From: Ochotona curzoniae
Taxonomy: Eukaryota > Chordata > Mammalia > Lagomorpha > Ochotonidae
Direction of reading: 5' to 3'
DNA length: 64,000 bases
Assembly (NCBI RefSeq): GCF_017591425.1
Contig: NW_024467083.1
Location: 17,785,001-17,849,000 of the forward strand
Shown: positions 11,861 through 33,203 of the stretch, in pieces
Layout of the letters: the number at the start of each line of letters is the position of its first letter
How positions within the stretch are numbered: position 1 is the stretch's first letter
Program-made: the position numbers and the translations under genes
Notes under the pieces: model-generated
What the model saw: only the letters and a program-made list of their open reading frames with translations
Told to the model about the DNA's origin: nothing
Database searches by the model: none

Positions 11861-12431
11861 TAAATAAATAATAAAAAATAAAATAAATAATCGCCCAGAA
11901 CCTGGTAACCATCATTCTACTTTATGTCTCTAGGAATTTGACTGTTCTGGGAACATCATGTAGGTGGAATCATATAGTATTTTTGTGTCAATCATGCTGT
12001 ATTTTGTTTAAAAAGAAACTCAAGTTCAATGTGTAAACTGTAATGATTGACATTTGGTTCATTGTCATTAGTTTCTTTATTCACACTCTGCTAGTGGGGA
12101 GTACATTGCGATTTCTGTGCTCTCAGGGTATGAAAGGAAATGATAGTTTCAACAAACAAGCAAACTTATAGCTGTTTATATATTTTGGTTATTTCTATGC
12201 TACTTTCACATTCAGTTTTGAGAACTTTTTATTTAGCTTGCAGATAATTTAGCTGAATAGCTGCAAGTTGCAGGTGGCATAACTAAAAAATGACCAAGAA
12301 TTTGGTTGGGAATGGGACGAGTTTAAAATGAGAAAAGGACTATCATATATGGTATGCTGTTGGTAGCATGCTGTTTGTACCATAGAAAGACTGCTGGTTC
12401 TGAATTTGTAAGGCTTTTTAAAATATACATA
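11861..12431. other. Intergenic, nothing recognised
   Basis: (TAAA)n-like A/T repeat at 11853-11890, then AT-rich unique sequence. No gene or known repeat recognised. Confidence 0.5.
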
Positions 12432-12706
12432 TATAAGATTTGTTTGAACATCAGTTACAGAAAGACAGTGGGAGAGACAGATCTTCCACCGTGCAGGTTC
12501 ACCTCCAGAAAGGGCCTTAAGGGCTGGAGTGGGCTGGTGTAAGGCTTGGATCTTTCACATGGTACAGGGGCCCAGGGGTTTAAACTGTCTTCCACTACTT
12601 GCTAGGCACTTCAGCAGGGAGCTGGGTCAGAGGTAGAGCAACTGAGACAAACCGGTATCTACATGTAGCACCTGCTTTACCTGCTATCCCACAACGCCAA
12701 CCTAGA
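12432..12706 (-). repeat. Old C-type SINE, antisense
   Basis: Diverged antisense body: 'agagacagatcttccaccg', 'cagcagggagctgggtcag', ending in the reverse head 'atcccacaacgccaacc'. Confidence 0.65.
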
Positions 12707-12901
12707 AAGGCCTGTTTTAAAGATGTAATAGTTCTTCCTTCTAGCTGTATGATTTTGATGGAGACACTCTACTTCTCTGGGTCTGTTTTCCATGTAGAAA
12801 TTGCTGTTGATGCACCTGGAATAATTCTAGGTTCCTTCTGAATTCAATATTCCAAGAAGTATGATTGCAGTGCAAGAAAATAGGGTTGAATATGTGTTTC
12901 C

Positions 12902-13222
12902 AGAATTGGCACCATGGCTCAGCACAGGTCAATCCTCCACTCTCAAGCACTGGAATCCTATATGAGTGCCAGTTTGTGTCCCAGCTGTCCCACTTCCTAT
13001 ACAGCTCCTTACTTGTGGCTAGGAAAGCAGTAGAGGATGGCCCAAAGCTTTGGGAACCTTCTGCCACATGGGAGGCCTGCAAGAGCCTCCTGGCTCCTGA
13101 CTTCAGATCGGTTCAGCTCAGCTCTGGCCTTTGCACCACTTGGGGAGTGAACCAGCGGATTGAAGATCTTTCTGTCTCTTCTTCTCTGTATATCTTCCTT
13201 TCCAATAAAATAAATAAATAAG
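12902..13222 (+). repeat. C-type SINE
   Basis: aattggcaccatggctcagc head; body with 'cttggggagtgaaccagcg'; tail 'caataaaataaataaataag'. Confidence 0.85.
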
Positions 13223-13246
13223 TGAACTTTAAAAACAAAAGAAAAA

Positions 13247-13385
13247 GCCCCTGGCTCCTGGCTTTGCATTGGCCCAGCTCTGGCCATTGTGGCCATTTGG
13301 GGAGTGAACTAGTGGATAGATGTGCACCCTTGCTCTCTAAGTCTCCTTCTCTGTAAATCTGCCTTTGTAATAAATAGGTCTTTAA
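13247..13385 (+). repeat. C-type SINE 3' fragment
   Basis: Starts mid-body at 'cccctggctcctggctttgc' and runs to 'taataaataggtcttt'; 5' half missing. Confidence 0.7.
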
Positions 13386-13397
13386 AAAATGTGTTTC

Positions 13398-13735
13398 GGG
13401 CACGGTAGTGTGGCCTAGCAGCTGAAGTCCTTGCCTTGAACGCACCGGGATCCCATATGGGTGCCGGTTCTAATCTCGGCAACTCCACTTCCCATCCAGC
13501 TCCCTGCTTATGGCCTGGGACAGCAGTTGAGGACGGCCCAAAGCCTTGGGACCCTGCACCCATGTGGGAGACCTGGAAGAAGTTCCTGGATCCTGGTTTT
13601 TGGATCGGCACAGTACCGGCCATTGCGCTCACTTGGGGAGTGAATCATCAGACAAAAGATTTTCCTTTCTGTCTCTCCTCTTCTCTGTATATCTGACTTT
13701 GTAATAAAAATAAATAAATCTTTAAAAAAAATGTT
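13398..13735 (+). repeat. C-type SINE, full length
   Basis: gggcacggtagtgtggcc head to 'aaaaataaataaatctttaa'. The flank aaaatgtgtttc before it recurs after the tail (about 13745-13756), an apparent target-site duplication. Confidence 0.9.
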
Positions 13736-13756
13736 TAAAAATTTTAAAATGTGTTT

Positions 13757-16200
13757 CTGACCTTGCTAACAAAATAGCATTTTTGATGGCTTGTAAAGGT
13801 GTGACAATGCATGAAACCCAGCAGTACCATGTAGTACATTTAAAGTGAGGCAAAAAGTGAGAGATAAAGGCAACAGGATGTATGATTTGATTTTGCTTTA
13901 AGCCTTTTTATAGCCATTTTGTTCAAGGAATTTTTCATGTATATCATCAAAATGTCTACAAAATATAAGTCATTGGTACAAATGCACTAGCTGTAGTAGA
14001 GTAAGCTTTGGGAAGTTTCATGAGCCTGACAAGCGGTTGAACTGGGTAAGGGTTAATGCCTCTTGGGGAAACTATCCAACACCAGGGTGAGGCACCCTGA
14101 CCTTTATGCAGAGACAAGCCCAGTTGAGCACTGAATTTCAGAAAAGTGTGTTAACTTTGTTCTAAATACAGGAGGAAGAACAGCTAGAGCTCAAAAGGAG
14201 TATTGCACACCAGGAGAGTTTAGCTGGAAACCCTTCTTGGTGTAAATCTGATCTCAGTGAAAAACAGCTGTGTAACATGGATGTTGCTTGAAGCACTGTT
14301 TCCCCAAGTGTTCATACAAGGTGGCTTGTATGGGTTTGTTTATACAACAGGTAGGAATTGGGACATCTGCCAGAAAGCTAAAATACAACTGTTTTGTTTT
14401 GCTAGGGATTTTTAGTTGTGCTGCTGAAAGACCTGTCCCACTGGCCTCTGCCTGCAGCAAAGGGCAGGCTGTCTGAACATCCCTCACCAAGGATTCTGGG
14501 TTAGACTTTCATAGTTTGGCCCAAAGTCAGCTTTTGTCTGCATTCAGAGACCAAGGAAAAGTTCATAAAAGAAGCAGTCCTTCACTTTGAGGGAGCATGG
14601 GGCCATCCTGTATGGAAATGGAGTAAGTGCTATAAGTTATGTCAGGAGCCCCAGTAGTTAAGATTATGGTGGTAAGGACATACTTACCTGGGCGTCAGAG
14701 CCCCAGAGAGCCCACAGATGGAGCTGGGTATAGTTCTCTGGTTTTCTTTGTTAATTCTCTGCATTTTACTGTGCATTTAAAAATACTTTTGTGAGCAGTT
14801 GCTGTTCCAATGTATGGAAGATATGTTGTCTCCCTCTCAGTGTGTGTTCTTTCATATTACACATGGAAGTAAATAAACATTTAAAAACTGTACTTGAAAA
14901 AGGGGCCCCTAGGTTTCATCATCATATTGCCAGAGATTGATGTGATACAGAGTCAGAACTGTTGGTGTTTGGTACATGTGATAACTTGGAACGTGTAGAG
15001 GAGTGGCCAGATAACTCTTGGTTACCCAAGTTTTTTTTGGTTATAGTGCTTTTTAAGGGTGGTAGTGGGGTGGGGCTTAAGTTTTTAAATTGACAATAGC
15101 CAGAATAGCATCTCTGGTCATTTTCCTCCTCAGCTGTTTTCTTTTTAGGGAATCAGGAAGAGTACTAAATGAGTCCGGCTGAACAGCTGCAAATGATCCT
15201 TGTTTGAATTCTGGACGTGTATGGTTCTTCACAATTCACGTTGCTTGGTGTAGCCTGGGAGTGAATGGGTGTTCCTGGCAAGGAGCAGATTTTTGTTTTA
15301 ATGGACACTGTGTATTATGTATAGATCTTGGATGCCAAGCACTTCCCTCACTGGTAGTTGTAAATGCCAAATCTATACTTGACTTCACTACCTTCTGTCA
15401 AGAAAAATGCAAGCTCCACTTCCTCTCGGAGGAGTTCAAAAAGGAATCACTCCCCTGCTGGTCTGTTTAGGCAGATAGTGCTTCCCACCCACGTCATGTG
15501 GACCAACTGCAAAGATGTTCAATGCCTAAAGTAAGCTCAGCTGCCTTTTTCTGTTCTGATCATGCAGTAGCTGGAATGAAAATTCTAGAATTGCTCACTT
15601 ACTTTCAATTCTATGAAAGTGGCAGCAATAAATCACCCATGTCTTTCAGAGGAGTATATTCATGTCCTCCAAGCTTAGTTAAAAATTGTCTTGGATTGCT
15701 GAGCAATTATTTTTGGAGATAAAGGGAGCCTGGGGGCACAGAGATAATTTGTGCTTAATAAAGATGATCATTCTTGAATGGGTGCCTCAGAAACAGCAAA
15801 CTCACGTTTCCTATGTAGTGATCCAGATCTCTGGACTAAGGCACGTAGAGGTCTGAGAGTGGAAAGGGGATGGTAAATTCACTGAGGTTTTGTTCTAACT
15901 AGACTTTTTTTCCCCCACTTTGGCAGACTATAGAAGGTTTTGCTGGTTTGCTTGAAATCATTGTAAAAACCAGATGTAAAAATTTTTATCATTTTCTTGT
16001 TTTTATGTGGGATTCATTTCTGTGATCCTAATCATAGCAGTTTTTATACACCTGGTCTTCAGTTAGGTCAGTGTTTCTTACCCTAACTCTGAGGTAGGTA
16101 GGTGGGGCTTCGTTTTACAGATGAGGACCCAGAGGCTCAGAAATGAAGCACTCACATTCTCACGTTAAGCTTCAGAGCCAGCACTGAAACCTGGGTCTAA
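13757..16200. other. Intergenic between MIR197/ERV block and the GNAT2 3' end
   Basis: Unique-looking sequence with several short ORFs but no recognisable product. A short insert bounded by imperfect direct repeats lies near 14641-14706 (see findings). Confidence 0.5.
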
Positions 16201-16415
16201 GGACCACCTGGCCTTTGTGTGCCCTCTTTGGACTGAACTAGCTAGCTAATGTAGAGAAAGACCCGCGAGACACAGCTACAGTCACACAGCCTCCACTGCC
16301 AAGAGAGAATGCATTCAACATTCTTTGTGTCAAGATCACTGGCCTACAATTTTCAGCTTGAGTTGACCCACATTCCAAACCCATTGGCAGAACTGTACCT
16401 GAGGCATGGTGTGGA

Positions 16416-25595
<9,180 letters not shown>

Positions 25596-25764
25596 TTAAT
25601 CTTCCCCTGGAAGGCTTCCTGTAATGGAAAATGGTGAAAATGAAGGAAATTGGAATCAAGTATTGTTCTTCAGCTCCCTAAAAAGCTGGCCCATGTGGGG
25701 CTTAGAGAGCAGCTGCTTGTATCTGCCTTCCCTCAGTTGGAGACTTCCTACCCCAACTGGAGAC

Positions 25765-25800
25765 CTACTTCTTAGTCCAGGGATTGTAATCTTTATAGCT
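25765..25800 (-). promoter_or_regulatory. GNAT2: Candidate GNAT2 promoter core (TATA plus TAATC)
   Basis: On the minus strand, ctataaagattacaatccc places a TATAAA directly beside a TAATC core, the kind of site bound by photoreceptor homeodomain factors such as CRX. It is about 220 nt upstream of the GNAT2 ATG with no SINE between, which suits a first exon with a short 5' UTR. Start site not proven. Confidence 0.35.
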
Positions 25801-26763
25801 AGCAGTGTGGTGGGTCAAGCCAATTAAGAGCTTTGTCAATATGACAAAGGGCAGAGACACCAGCATTTCTGTAACCAGGAAGGTGATCTGCTGGTATAAC
25901 ATGGTCGAAGAGAGAATATGCAGACCCCAGCACTTTTTGGAATAAAATCATGCCTCCCTCCATCCCTTGGAGGGTCTCTTTCCCTGAAAGTCTCTTGGTT
26001 TCTGCATTTTAGAACTGGAGATCAGGGGCACACATGTAGAAGGGGTTCCCCTATGGAGCTTCTGCTAATGAAAAGATCTTGGTTTCTAGGGTTCTGAGAT
26101 GTCAGTGTGTACTTGTTGATCATAGCAGGCCAGCTCTGACAAGCTATTTTTGTTTGGGATAGTGCCCTATTCCAGGATGGTATTAGCATTGTTCTCTGTG
26201 TTGGCGCATTTCTTATTGGCACTTAGCACTCCCTGTGTTACTCTGATTGATGTAGATTTCACACTATTGGGTCCTCCCCTGGATGTCAGGGACCTAGTTG
26301 ATCCAACTTGGGGATCCCTCAGAACTTGCAGTTTGTCAGTGGATCTTCAGTAAAGATTTGGGGTGGCAGGATGAATGGGAGCTGCTTCCCCTGCACCCAC
26401 CAAAGCCACCTGAGGCCCTGCTCACTTGGGAAGGGAACTTGGCTGGCATTGAGTGCAGAGGCTGTGTTGTCTCGCACACTAACTTGCATCCTTAGGAAAT
26501 TGGCCTGAGACTCCTCAACTTCTCCCCCACTCCCAGGTGTCCACTCCTGTGAGAGAAGACAAGCATGTCAGCTAGCAGTTTGCCAGACATTGGAGACACC
26601 TTTGAATGTATTTGTCTGGGTTGGTTATTTTTGTTGACTTAAATAAGCCTTGTGGCTGGACCTCCTTGGATGGAGACACTTGAGGATTTCATTATCCAAA
26701 ATATGTGCCAGGATCAACAACATCAGATTATCCAGAATATCCAATTCCGAGTTTGCATTTTAC
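25801..26763. other. Intergenic upstream of GNAT2, nothing recognised
   Basis: Unique-looking sequence, no gene or repeat recognised; may hold GNAT2 regulatory DNA. Confidence 0.4.
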
Positions 26764-26805
<42 letters not shown>

Positions 26806-27103
26806 GGAAAGTCAGATTTCCAAAGAAAAGGAGAGACAGAAAGATCTTTCATCCACTGGTTTACTCCCCAGGTGGCCACAACAGCTGGAGCTGAGTCAAT
26901 CAGCCAAGTCAGAAGCCAGGAGCTTCTTCCAGGTCTCCCACAAGGGTGCAGGGTCCTAAGGCTTTGGACCATCCTACTGCTTTCCTAGGCCACAAGTAGG
27001 GAGCTGGATGGGAATTAGAGCAGCCGGAACATGAACTGGCACCCATATGGGATCCCAGCACATACAAGGCGAGGACTTTAGCCACTTGGCTGTTAGCTGG
27101 GGC
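26764..27103 (-). repeat. C-type SINE antisense with (TTA)n
   Basis: The A-rich tail has become a (TTA)n run of about 14 units (26765-26806), followed by the antisense body to 'ttagccacttggctgttagc'. Confidence 0.92.
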
Positions 27104-29949
27104 CTACCAAGCTTGTATTTTAACAAGATCTCAGACAACTTGTATTGGGAGGTCCAAGGGAACTATTCCCCAATCCCAAAACTCACTGGGGATGCTTGTG
27201 GCTGTGATTTATCAAGTTTTAGATGCCACCAAATCGGAAGATCACTTGCTTTCAGAGATGTCAAAATGTCAGATGTATTTTTATATATGTTGTTTTTTAG
27301 AATCAAATACATTCCAGTGATGGTATTACTCTCAGATCCTGAGAAATCATTTTTAAACTAATAGAGGTGATTGTGGTCATCTGGCAAGGCTGAAAAACCC
27401 TGGGGCAGACCCTGTGCTCTGAACTGCTGCTGTGTGTTGTCATTTACCCGGGGAAGCTTGCAAAAGGCTGATTTTACTGATACAGAGTGTGGTCTGGGAC
27501 CTTACGCATTCCCCCAACCTATAGCCAAACCAGGATTCCACTTGCTCTTCCCTTGTGTAGCAGGGGACAGCAGGTCTCCTGTCTGCCAGCTACCCTGAGC
27601 TATCACCGAACACCTATCTGTGGCTTGCCTAATCTTTCACCTTCAGCTGACAGTATGCAAGACCAGACACTTCTCAGACATAAGCAGATGCTGTTGGTAC
27701 CTTCCAAGACAGTCATGTTTTCCCAGTCAGAAACAACAAGGGCTTATTGACTTACAGCCCAACAGGAGAGTCTCTTTGAAACTATGGCTGTCTTGCTTGG
27801 AATCTTGGGCTATAAGGTTTCTGTAATTATCCCTTTCCCCGGCCCTGCCCATCAACCCACAATGCTGGTAATTTATACGTGGGCCAGAGCCACGCAGAAG
27901 GCTGCACTATTCAGAGCGAGGGACTGCTAGGATCTGAGCCAGACAAGCTCCATGCCTCATACTAGGCAGTCCTGACAGGAGTGGCGAGGGAAGTGCTGCT
28001 GTCCTCAATTTACAGTCCAGATAATTGAGACCTGAGTGTTAAGTAACCTGTTCCAAGGTCATACAGCTTAGTCAACAGGCAACTCTCTTTCCACTCAAAC
28101 GCAGTCAGGGAGAGCAAGAATGTTCAGGCAAATGGGAAAGCTCAAGCAACACAACAGCAGTGGCGTTGTTAAAGCAGCCCCTGACAAGCTGCACACATGG
28201 GGACACATTCGTACTTCTTCCCCTTTCAGTGGCTACCTCCCTCCACAAGCTTCTGGGTTGCTTATGCTTTGTTTCCAAGCTGGCTGAGCGAGGGAACTCC
28301 AACCCCCCACTCAGCAGACATCAGAGGGCACAGAGCCCCCATGGTACCTGTGCACTGCTCTTGCAGGAGATGCCCTGGCCACCCACCAGCTGCCAGCTCC
28401 TGTGACTTTGCTTAGCAACTATTGGCTGGGGAAGTGCTATGGTACGAAGTGTCATTCTCCTTTCAGGGGTCTGCAGAATCCGAGCTAGAGTTCAGGGGTC
28501 CTGGTGCATGGCCCTTTAGTACCCACAACATTGGACCCTGTTTCTTGAGTTAAAGGCATCCTGGGAGCCATATTTATACCAGGGGTAAAGAGGGATTGCC
28601 CCAGAAGGTTGCGGGCAGGGCATGAAAGGTGAGGAACTGCCTTCAGGACCTTCCAGTGCAAAGGAAGAGGTGGAGGGGATTCAAGGGATGCCAGGGTTGG
28701 TAATGCAGGGGAATTTGGAGCCTCCACTCCTGACAGGCAGGAAAGGCAGTCCTGCACCAAGTCTTGCTGCAGACCAGCATGGTCACTGGAAGGAAAGAGC
28801 GAGTCTAACAGAAGCAGGGTGACAGTGTGTGTATGCGTGGGGTGGTGGCGGTGGTGCTGAGTTAGCATTGTGGGGAGAGGAAGGAGCCTGACAAATGGCT
28901 GTGGGCATGGGGCAGTAAATATGCAAAGAAAAGAAGGGGACATTTGATGTGAAAGTACACACAGAAGGGGAAGGCTGGCAGATAAGGACAGGAAGGGAAA
29001 CAAGCCAGCCAGCCAAGAGCCTTGAATGGCAGGTTAAGGGGTTTGGCTAAAATCCACTTGGCAGCTGCTTAGGCACACAGATGGCCCCAGCTGCACAATG
29101 CTCCGTAAACAGTGCCGGGTGACCAAGGTGACGGAGGGAAAGCTGACTGCTGGAGGAAGTGGGAACGCAAAAGCTAAACAGCCTTGGCTCCAGGAGGGTC
29201 TAGGCACGGAGTGAGATTTGGAAAAGAGTGAGATTTGGAAAAGCTCGTTTGGTGCTGAGTTTTCCTGCTCAAGTGTGAGGAGTGGCCTGGCGTAAGAAGA
29301 CTAACATCTCAAGAAAGCCCAAGGCCAGATCTGAAGTTGCTCTGGGGGAGTGATGTTGCCACCGGGGTCATGGTCTGGGGGAACGGGGATAAAGAGTGGG
29401 AAGGGCGCAGAAATCAGAGCTGGGGAAGAGCCAGAGACTGGAACGCAATGTTAAGACCTCCATGTGGAAAAAACAATAAAAGTTTGAGGCCATAGCACGT
29501 TGCATTCCTTCGTTGCCCCAGCCCTGGTTCATCAGGCAACTCCCACTGAGATTCCTGCTGGGCTGGAGGAGGTGGGGGGAACCAGGGCCACTTCCTACGA
29601 CAATATACAGGTGGCCTGCCAACAGGGAAGGATGACAAATCGAAGGGTGTGTTGCAGATGGGACCAGGGAGGATGCTATAGGGACTAAGGAACTGGTTTG
29701 CCTGGGTTGGGTGGAGGGCAAGCAGTGCCACCTGTTGGCTGGGCCAGGTTGGCATGTCTGGCTTAGGGGGCTGCTGAAGAAGCCTAAAGCAAGGCTGTGT
29801 CCTCCGAAAACCGTGTGTCTTCTCAACGACAACGTATATGTAGTGCTTGAATATCGATCATTTCCTTTGTTTATTCATTCTTGAGATCCCAGGATCAAAA
29901 TACCTCAAGTCCCAAGACCAACTGTCAGGATCACCTTAATAATAGTTTT
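27104..29949. other. Intergenic, unique-looking
   Basis: No SINE and no recognised gene. Several ORFs of 60-170 codons are open on the minus strand (for example 28485-29003, 29368-29832) but are proline/serine-rich, low-complexity and unlike any family that I know. Confidence 0.45.
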
Positions 29950-30171
29950 GGGGACAGGCACAATGGTTCAAGTAGCTAATGCTCCACTCCAAGTGCCAGC
30001 ATCCCATATGGGCACTGGTTCATGTCCCGGCTGCTTCTGGTACCTGGCTTTGGATCAGCTCAGCTCCAGCAATTGCAGTAGCTTGGAGACTGAACCAGCA
30101 GATGAAACATTCTTCTTTGTTTCTCCTTCTTTTTGTAAATATGCCATTCCAATGAAAAATAAATCAATCTT
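29950..30171 (+). repeat. C-type SINE, internally deleted
   Basis: Head to 'ctggttcatgtcccggctgc', then jumps to 'ctggctttggatcagctc' and the tail; about 100 bp of the middle is missing. Confidence 0.8.
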
Positions 30172-30515
30172 GAGCCTGGTGCGATAGCCTAGTGGCTAAA
30201 GTCCTTGCCTTGCATATGTCAGGATCCCATATGAGCACCAGTTAATGTCCCGGTGGCCCCCCTGCCCATCGAGCTTCCTGTTTGTGGCCTAGGAAAGCAG
30301 TTGAGGATGGCCTGAAACCTTGGGACCCTGCACCCTCATGGGAGACCCGGAAGAGGCTCCTGGCTCCTGGCTCTAGATCAGCTCAGCTCTGGCTGTTGCA
30401 GTCACTTAGGGAATGAATCAGCGGACAGAAGATCTTCCTCTCTCTTACCTCCTTGCTGTCTCTCCTGCTCTCCGTATATGTGCCTTTCCAATAAAAATAA
30501 ATAAATCTTTAAAAG
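30172..30515 (+). repeat. C-type SINE, full length
   Basis: gagcctggtgcgatagcc head directly abuts the previous tail; ends 'aaaaataaataaatcttt'. Confidence 0.9.
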
Positions 30516-30560
30516 AAAAAGAAATTAAAAGAAAAGAAATCTTTAAAAAAATGCTTTCAT

Positions 30561-30878
30561 GGGCTAGCATCTTGGCATAGCAGGTGAGCCTCCACCTGCA
30601 GCCATTATGGGGGTTAGTTTGAGTCCCAGTTCCTCTGCTTCTGACCCAGCGCTTTGCTCATGGCCTGGGAGAGCAGCAACGCATGGCCCCAGTGCTCGGG
30701 CACCCGTGTGGTAGACTGAGAAGGAGCTGCTGGCTCCTGGCTTTGGACTGGCCTAGCTCTGCCTTTCAGGGTCACTGGGAAAGTGAAGCAGCAGATGGAA
30801 GACCTCCCTATCTCTCTTTTTCTCTCTGCAACTCTGCAGAGAGAAAAAAATAAAATCTTCAAATAAATAAATCTTGAA
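30561..30878 (+). repeat. C-type SINE of a more rabbit-like, older subfamily
   Basis: gggctagcatcttggcatagc head; the body keeps 'gctcatggcctgggagagc' and 'gggcacccgtgtggtag' variants differing from the common copies here. Confidence 0.75.
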
Positions 30879-30911
30879 AAAAAATCGCTTTTAAGTCTAG
30901 AGTTAAGACAC

Positions 30912-31045
30912 CAAGTGTGGCTGACTGTGGTATAGTGGGTTAAGCCACCCTTTGCAGCACTCTGTATTGGAGTCTATTAGCTATCTGGGACGTGAACCAC
31001 TGGATGGAAGATATATTCCCTCTCATTCTTCAAATAAATAACACA
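30912..31045 (+). repeat. SINE fragment
   Basis: Head 'ccaagtgtggctgactgtgg' fused to the late body 'gggacgtgaaccactggatg' and tail; middle missing. Confidence 0.6.
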
Positions 31046-31218
31046 TTTTTTTTTTTAATTAAAAGCCTCTGCAGAGTCTGGGTGGGGAGTATATCATGAA
31101 GGCGGTTCTGGAGTTTTAGAGGCTCTTGTAGATTTCCATCCCTTGATTATAAAAGTAATTGGTATGTATGGTAGGCAGTATTTAAAGTGCAGAGCAGTGT
31201 AATCCAACTTGTAATACT

Positions 31219-31540
31219 GTTGTAGGGTTTTTGTCCTCGAATATGGCAGCAACCTCAATTCTTGTCTTGCAGGAAAGAAGAATTTTTGTGCAGACACAGT
31301 TTAGTTTTAAAGCAAGATTTATTAGAAAAGTTGAGAAAAGAGGCTTCCGTCCTAGTGATGGGAGGGGGCTCTGAGATAGGAGGGACCCTTACCCCCTGCC
31401 ATAGTGGCCGGAGGAAAAGCAAGAGAGAAAAACCCTACATGGTGGAGAAAATATCCCTTTATATTTGAGAAAAAAATGATGACGTAGGGACCCAGAATAC
31501 CCTATCTGCCTACTACCCAGACTAACTCCTCTCTCAATAC
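31219..31540 (-). mobile_element. Putative solo LTR
   Basis: On the minus strand, taataaatcttgctttaaaac gives a polyadenylation signal followed by a U5-like stretch ending near cctacaaca. Suggestive of an ERV LTR; the left end TG..CA edge is near 31219 and the other end was not resolved. Confidence 0.35.
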
Positions 31541-31703
31541 CATTATTCAGAAATAATCATACTGTAAACTTCTTGGTGAGATTTTCTGTTCACGCGTGCC
31601 ACCTAATTAGACTGTGCTGTGTGAATAGTTTTCTGCATCCATTACTTTCACCTGATTTTATATCGTAAACATTTCCACATCATTGAAACAGTCTCCATGA
31701 ACA

Positions 31704-32020
31704 TTTTTTTAAACCTTTATTTTTATTGGAAAGGTAGATCAGATTTACAGAGAGAAGAGAGAGAGAAAGGAAGATCTTCCATCCACTGGTTCACTCTCCC
31801 GACAGATACAATGGCTGGAGCTGAGCTGATCTGAAGCCAGGAGCTTCTTTCAGATGTCCCACATGGGTGCAGGGTTCCAAGGACTTGGACTGTCCTCTGC
31901 TGCTTCCCCAGGCCACAAGCAGGGAGCTGGAAGGGTAGCGAAGCAGCCAGGACATGAACCCATATGGGATCCCGGCACTTGCAAAGTGAGGATTAGCCAA
32001 CTGAGCCATTGCGCTGGGCC
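31704..32020 (-). repeat. C-type SINE antisense
   Basis: Bounded by perfect 11-bp duplications ctccatgaaca at 31693-31703 and 32021-32031. Confidence 0.92.
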
Positions 32021-32159
32021 CTCCATGAACAACTTTTGAAGACTGTATTTCACTATAATGCATATCATTTAAATATTCCCCTGTGCTGGATCCTTCTGTT
32101 TGCAGCCTTTCTATGTGAAATACTGCAACAAATACATATTCTTCTAGCAGCTATTTTCC

Positions 32160-32472
32160 AATTTTATTTATTTATTTTTATTGGAAAGGCAGATATAGAG
32201 ACAAGGAGAGACAGAGAGGAAGATCTTCCATCCCCCAAGTGGCCACAATAGCTGGACCCTAGCTGATCCAAAGCTAGCAGCCAGGAACTTCTCTCCAGGT
32301 CTCCCACATGGGTGCAGGGTCCCAAAGCATTGGGCCATCCTCCACTGCTTTCCCAGGCCACAAGCAGGGAGCAGGATGAGAAGTGGGCCGCTGGAATTAG
32401 AACCAGTGTCCATATCGGATCCCGGTACATGCAAGGCAAGGACTTTAGCCACTAGGCTATTGGGCCGGTCCT
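32160..32472 (-). repeat. C-type SINE antisense
   Basis: Reverse tail 'tttatttatttttattgg' to the reverse head 'actaggctattgggccgg'. Confidence 0.9.
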
Positions 32473-32514
32473 GGCAGCTCTTTTTAAAATAAACAATTTA
32501 CCAGCTAGGTTAAG

Positions 32515-32728
32515 CTCAGCCTACATAACATGGTATTCTATATCCCAGCAGCTGCACATTTGTTCCAGATTCCTGCTGGTATGCCTGGGAGACAGTGGAA
32601 TTTGGCACAAAGTGTTTGGGCCCTAGTCACCTATGTGGGAGGGAGGCCCAGCTCTGGCTGTTTTGGCCATCTGTGGAGTGACCCAATGGAAGATCATTCT
32701 GCTTCTTCCTTTCAAATAAATCTTAGAT
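32515..32728 (+). repeat. C-type SINE fragment
   Basis: Diverged body from 'atatcccagcagctgcac' to 'tcaaataaatctt'; head missing. Confidence 0.55.
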
Positions 32729-32868
32729 GAGATCAAGTAGTAAGAATTTTTATGATCTTTTTGATTATCTGCTATCAAATGGCCTTCAGGTTATAGAGAT
32801 GTTTATGACTACCAGCAGTGTGTGTGTGTGTCCCATCTCACTCTGTCCTGGCCTGCATTGAGTTTTTC

Positions 32869-33189
32869 TTTTCTTTTTTTTTAAGATTTATTTATTTTAT
32901 GTACAGAGAGGAGGAGAGACAGAGAGGAAGATCTTCCGTCCGATGATTCACTCCCCAAGTGGCAGCAATGGCCGATGCTATGTCAAAACGAAGCCAGGAG
33001 CCAGGAAATTCTTTCCAGGTCTCCCACGCGGATGCAGGGTCCCAAGGCTTTGGGCCATCCTCGACTGCTTTTCCAGGCCACAAGCAGGGAGCTGGATGGG
33101 AAGTGGAGCTGCCGGGATTAGAACCGGCACCAATATGGGATCCCAGAGCATTCAAGGCAAGGACCTTAACCATTACGCTATCGCGCCGG
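32869..33189 (-). repeat. C-type SINE antisense
   Basis: Perfect 14-bp target-site duplication gcattgagtttttc at 32855-32868 and 33190-33203; low divergence. Confidence 0.93.
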
Positions 33190-33203
33190 GCATTGAGTTT
33201 TTC

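Noticed and set aside
15204..15722. Two short + strand frames downstream of GNAT2
   Set aside because: Cys-rich by chance, no known domain, no polyadenylation or promoter linkage.
26765..26806. (TTA)n array as a possible CRISPR-like or satellite array
   Set aside because: It is the microsatellite-expanded tail of an antisense SINE; no spacers.
28485..29832. Proline/serine-rich minus-strand frames in the GNAT2-AMPD2 spacer
   Set aside because: Low complexity, no splice context, no family resemblance.
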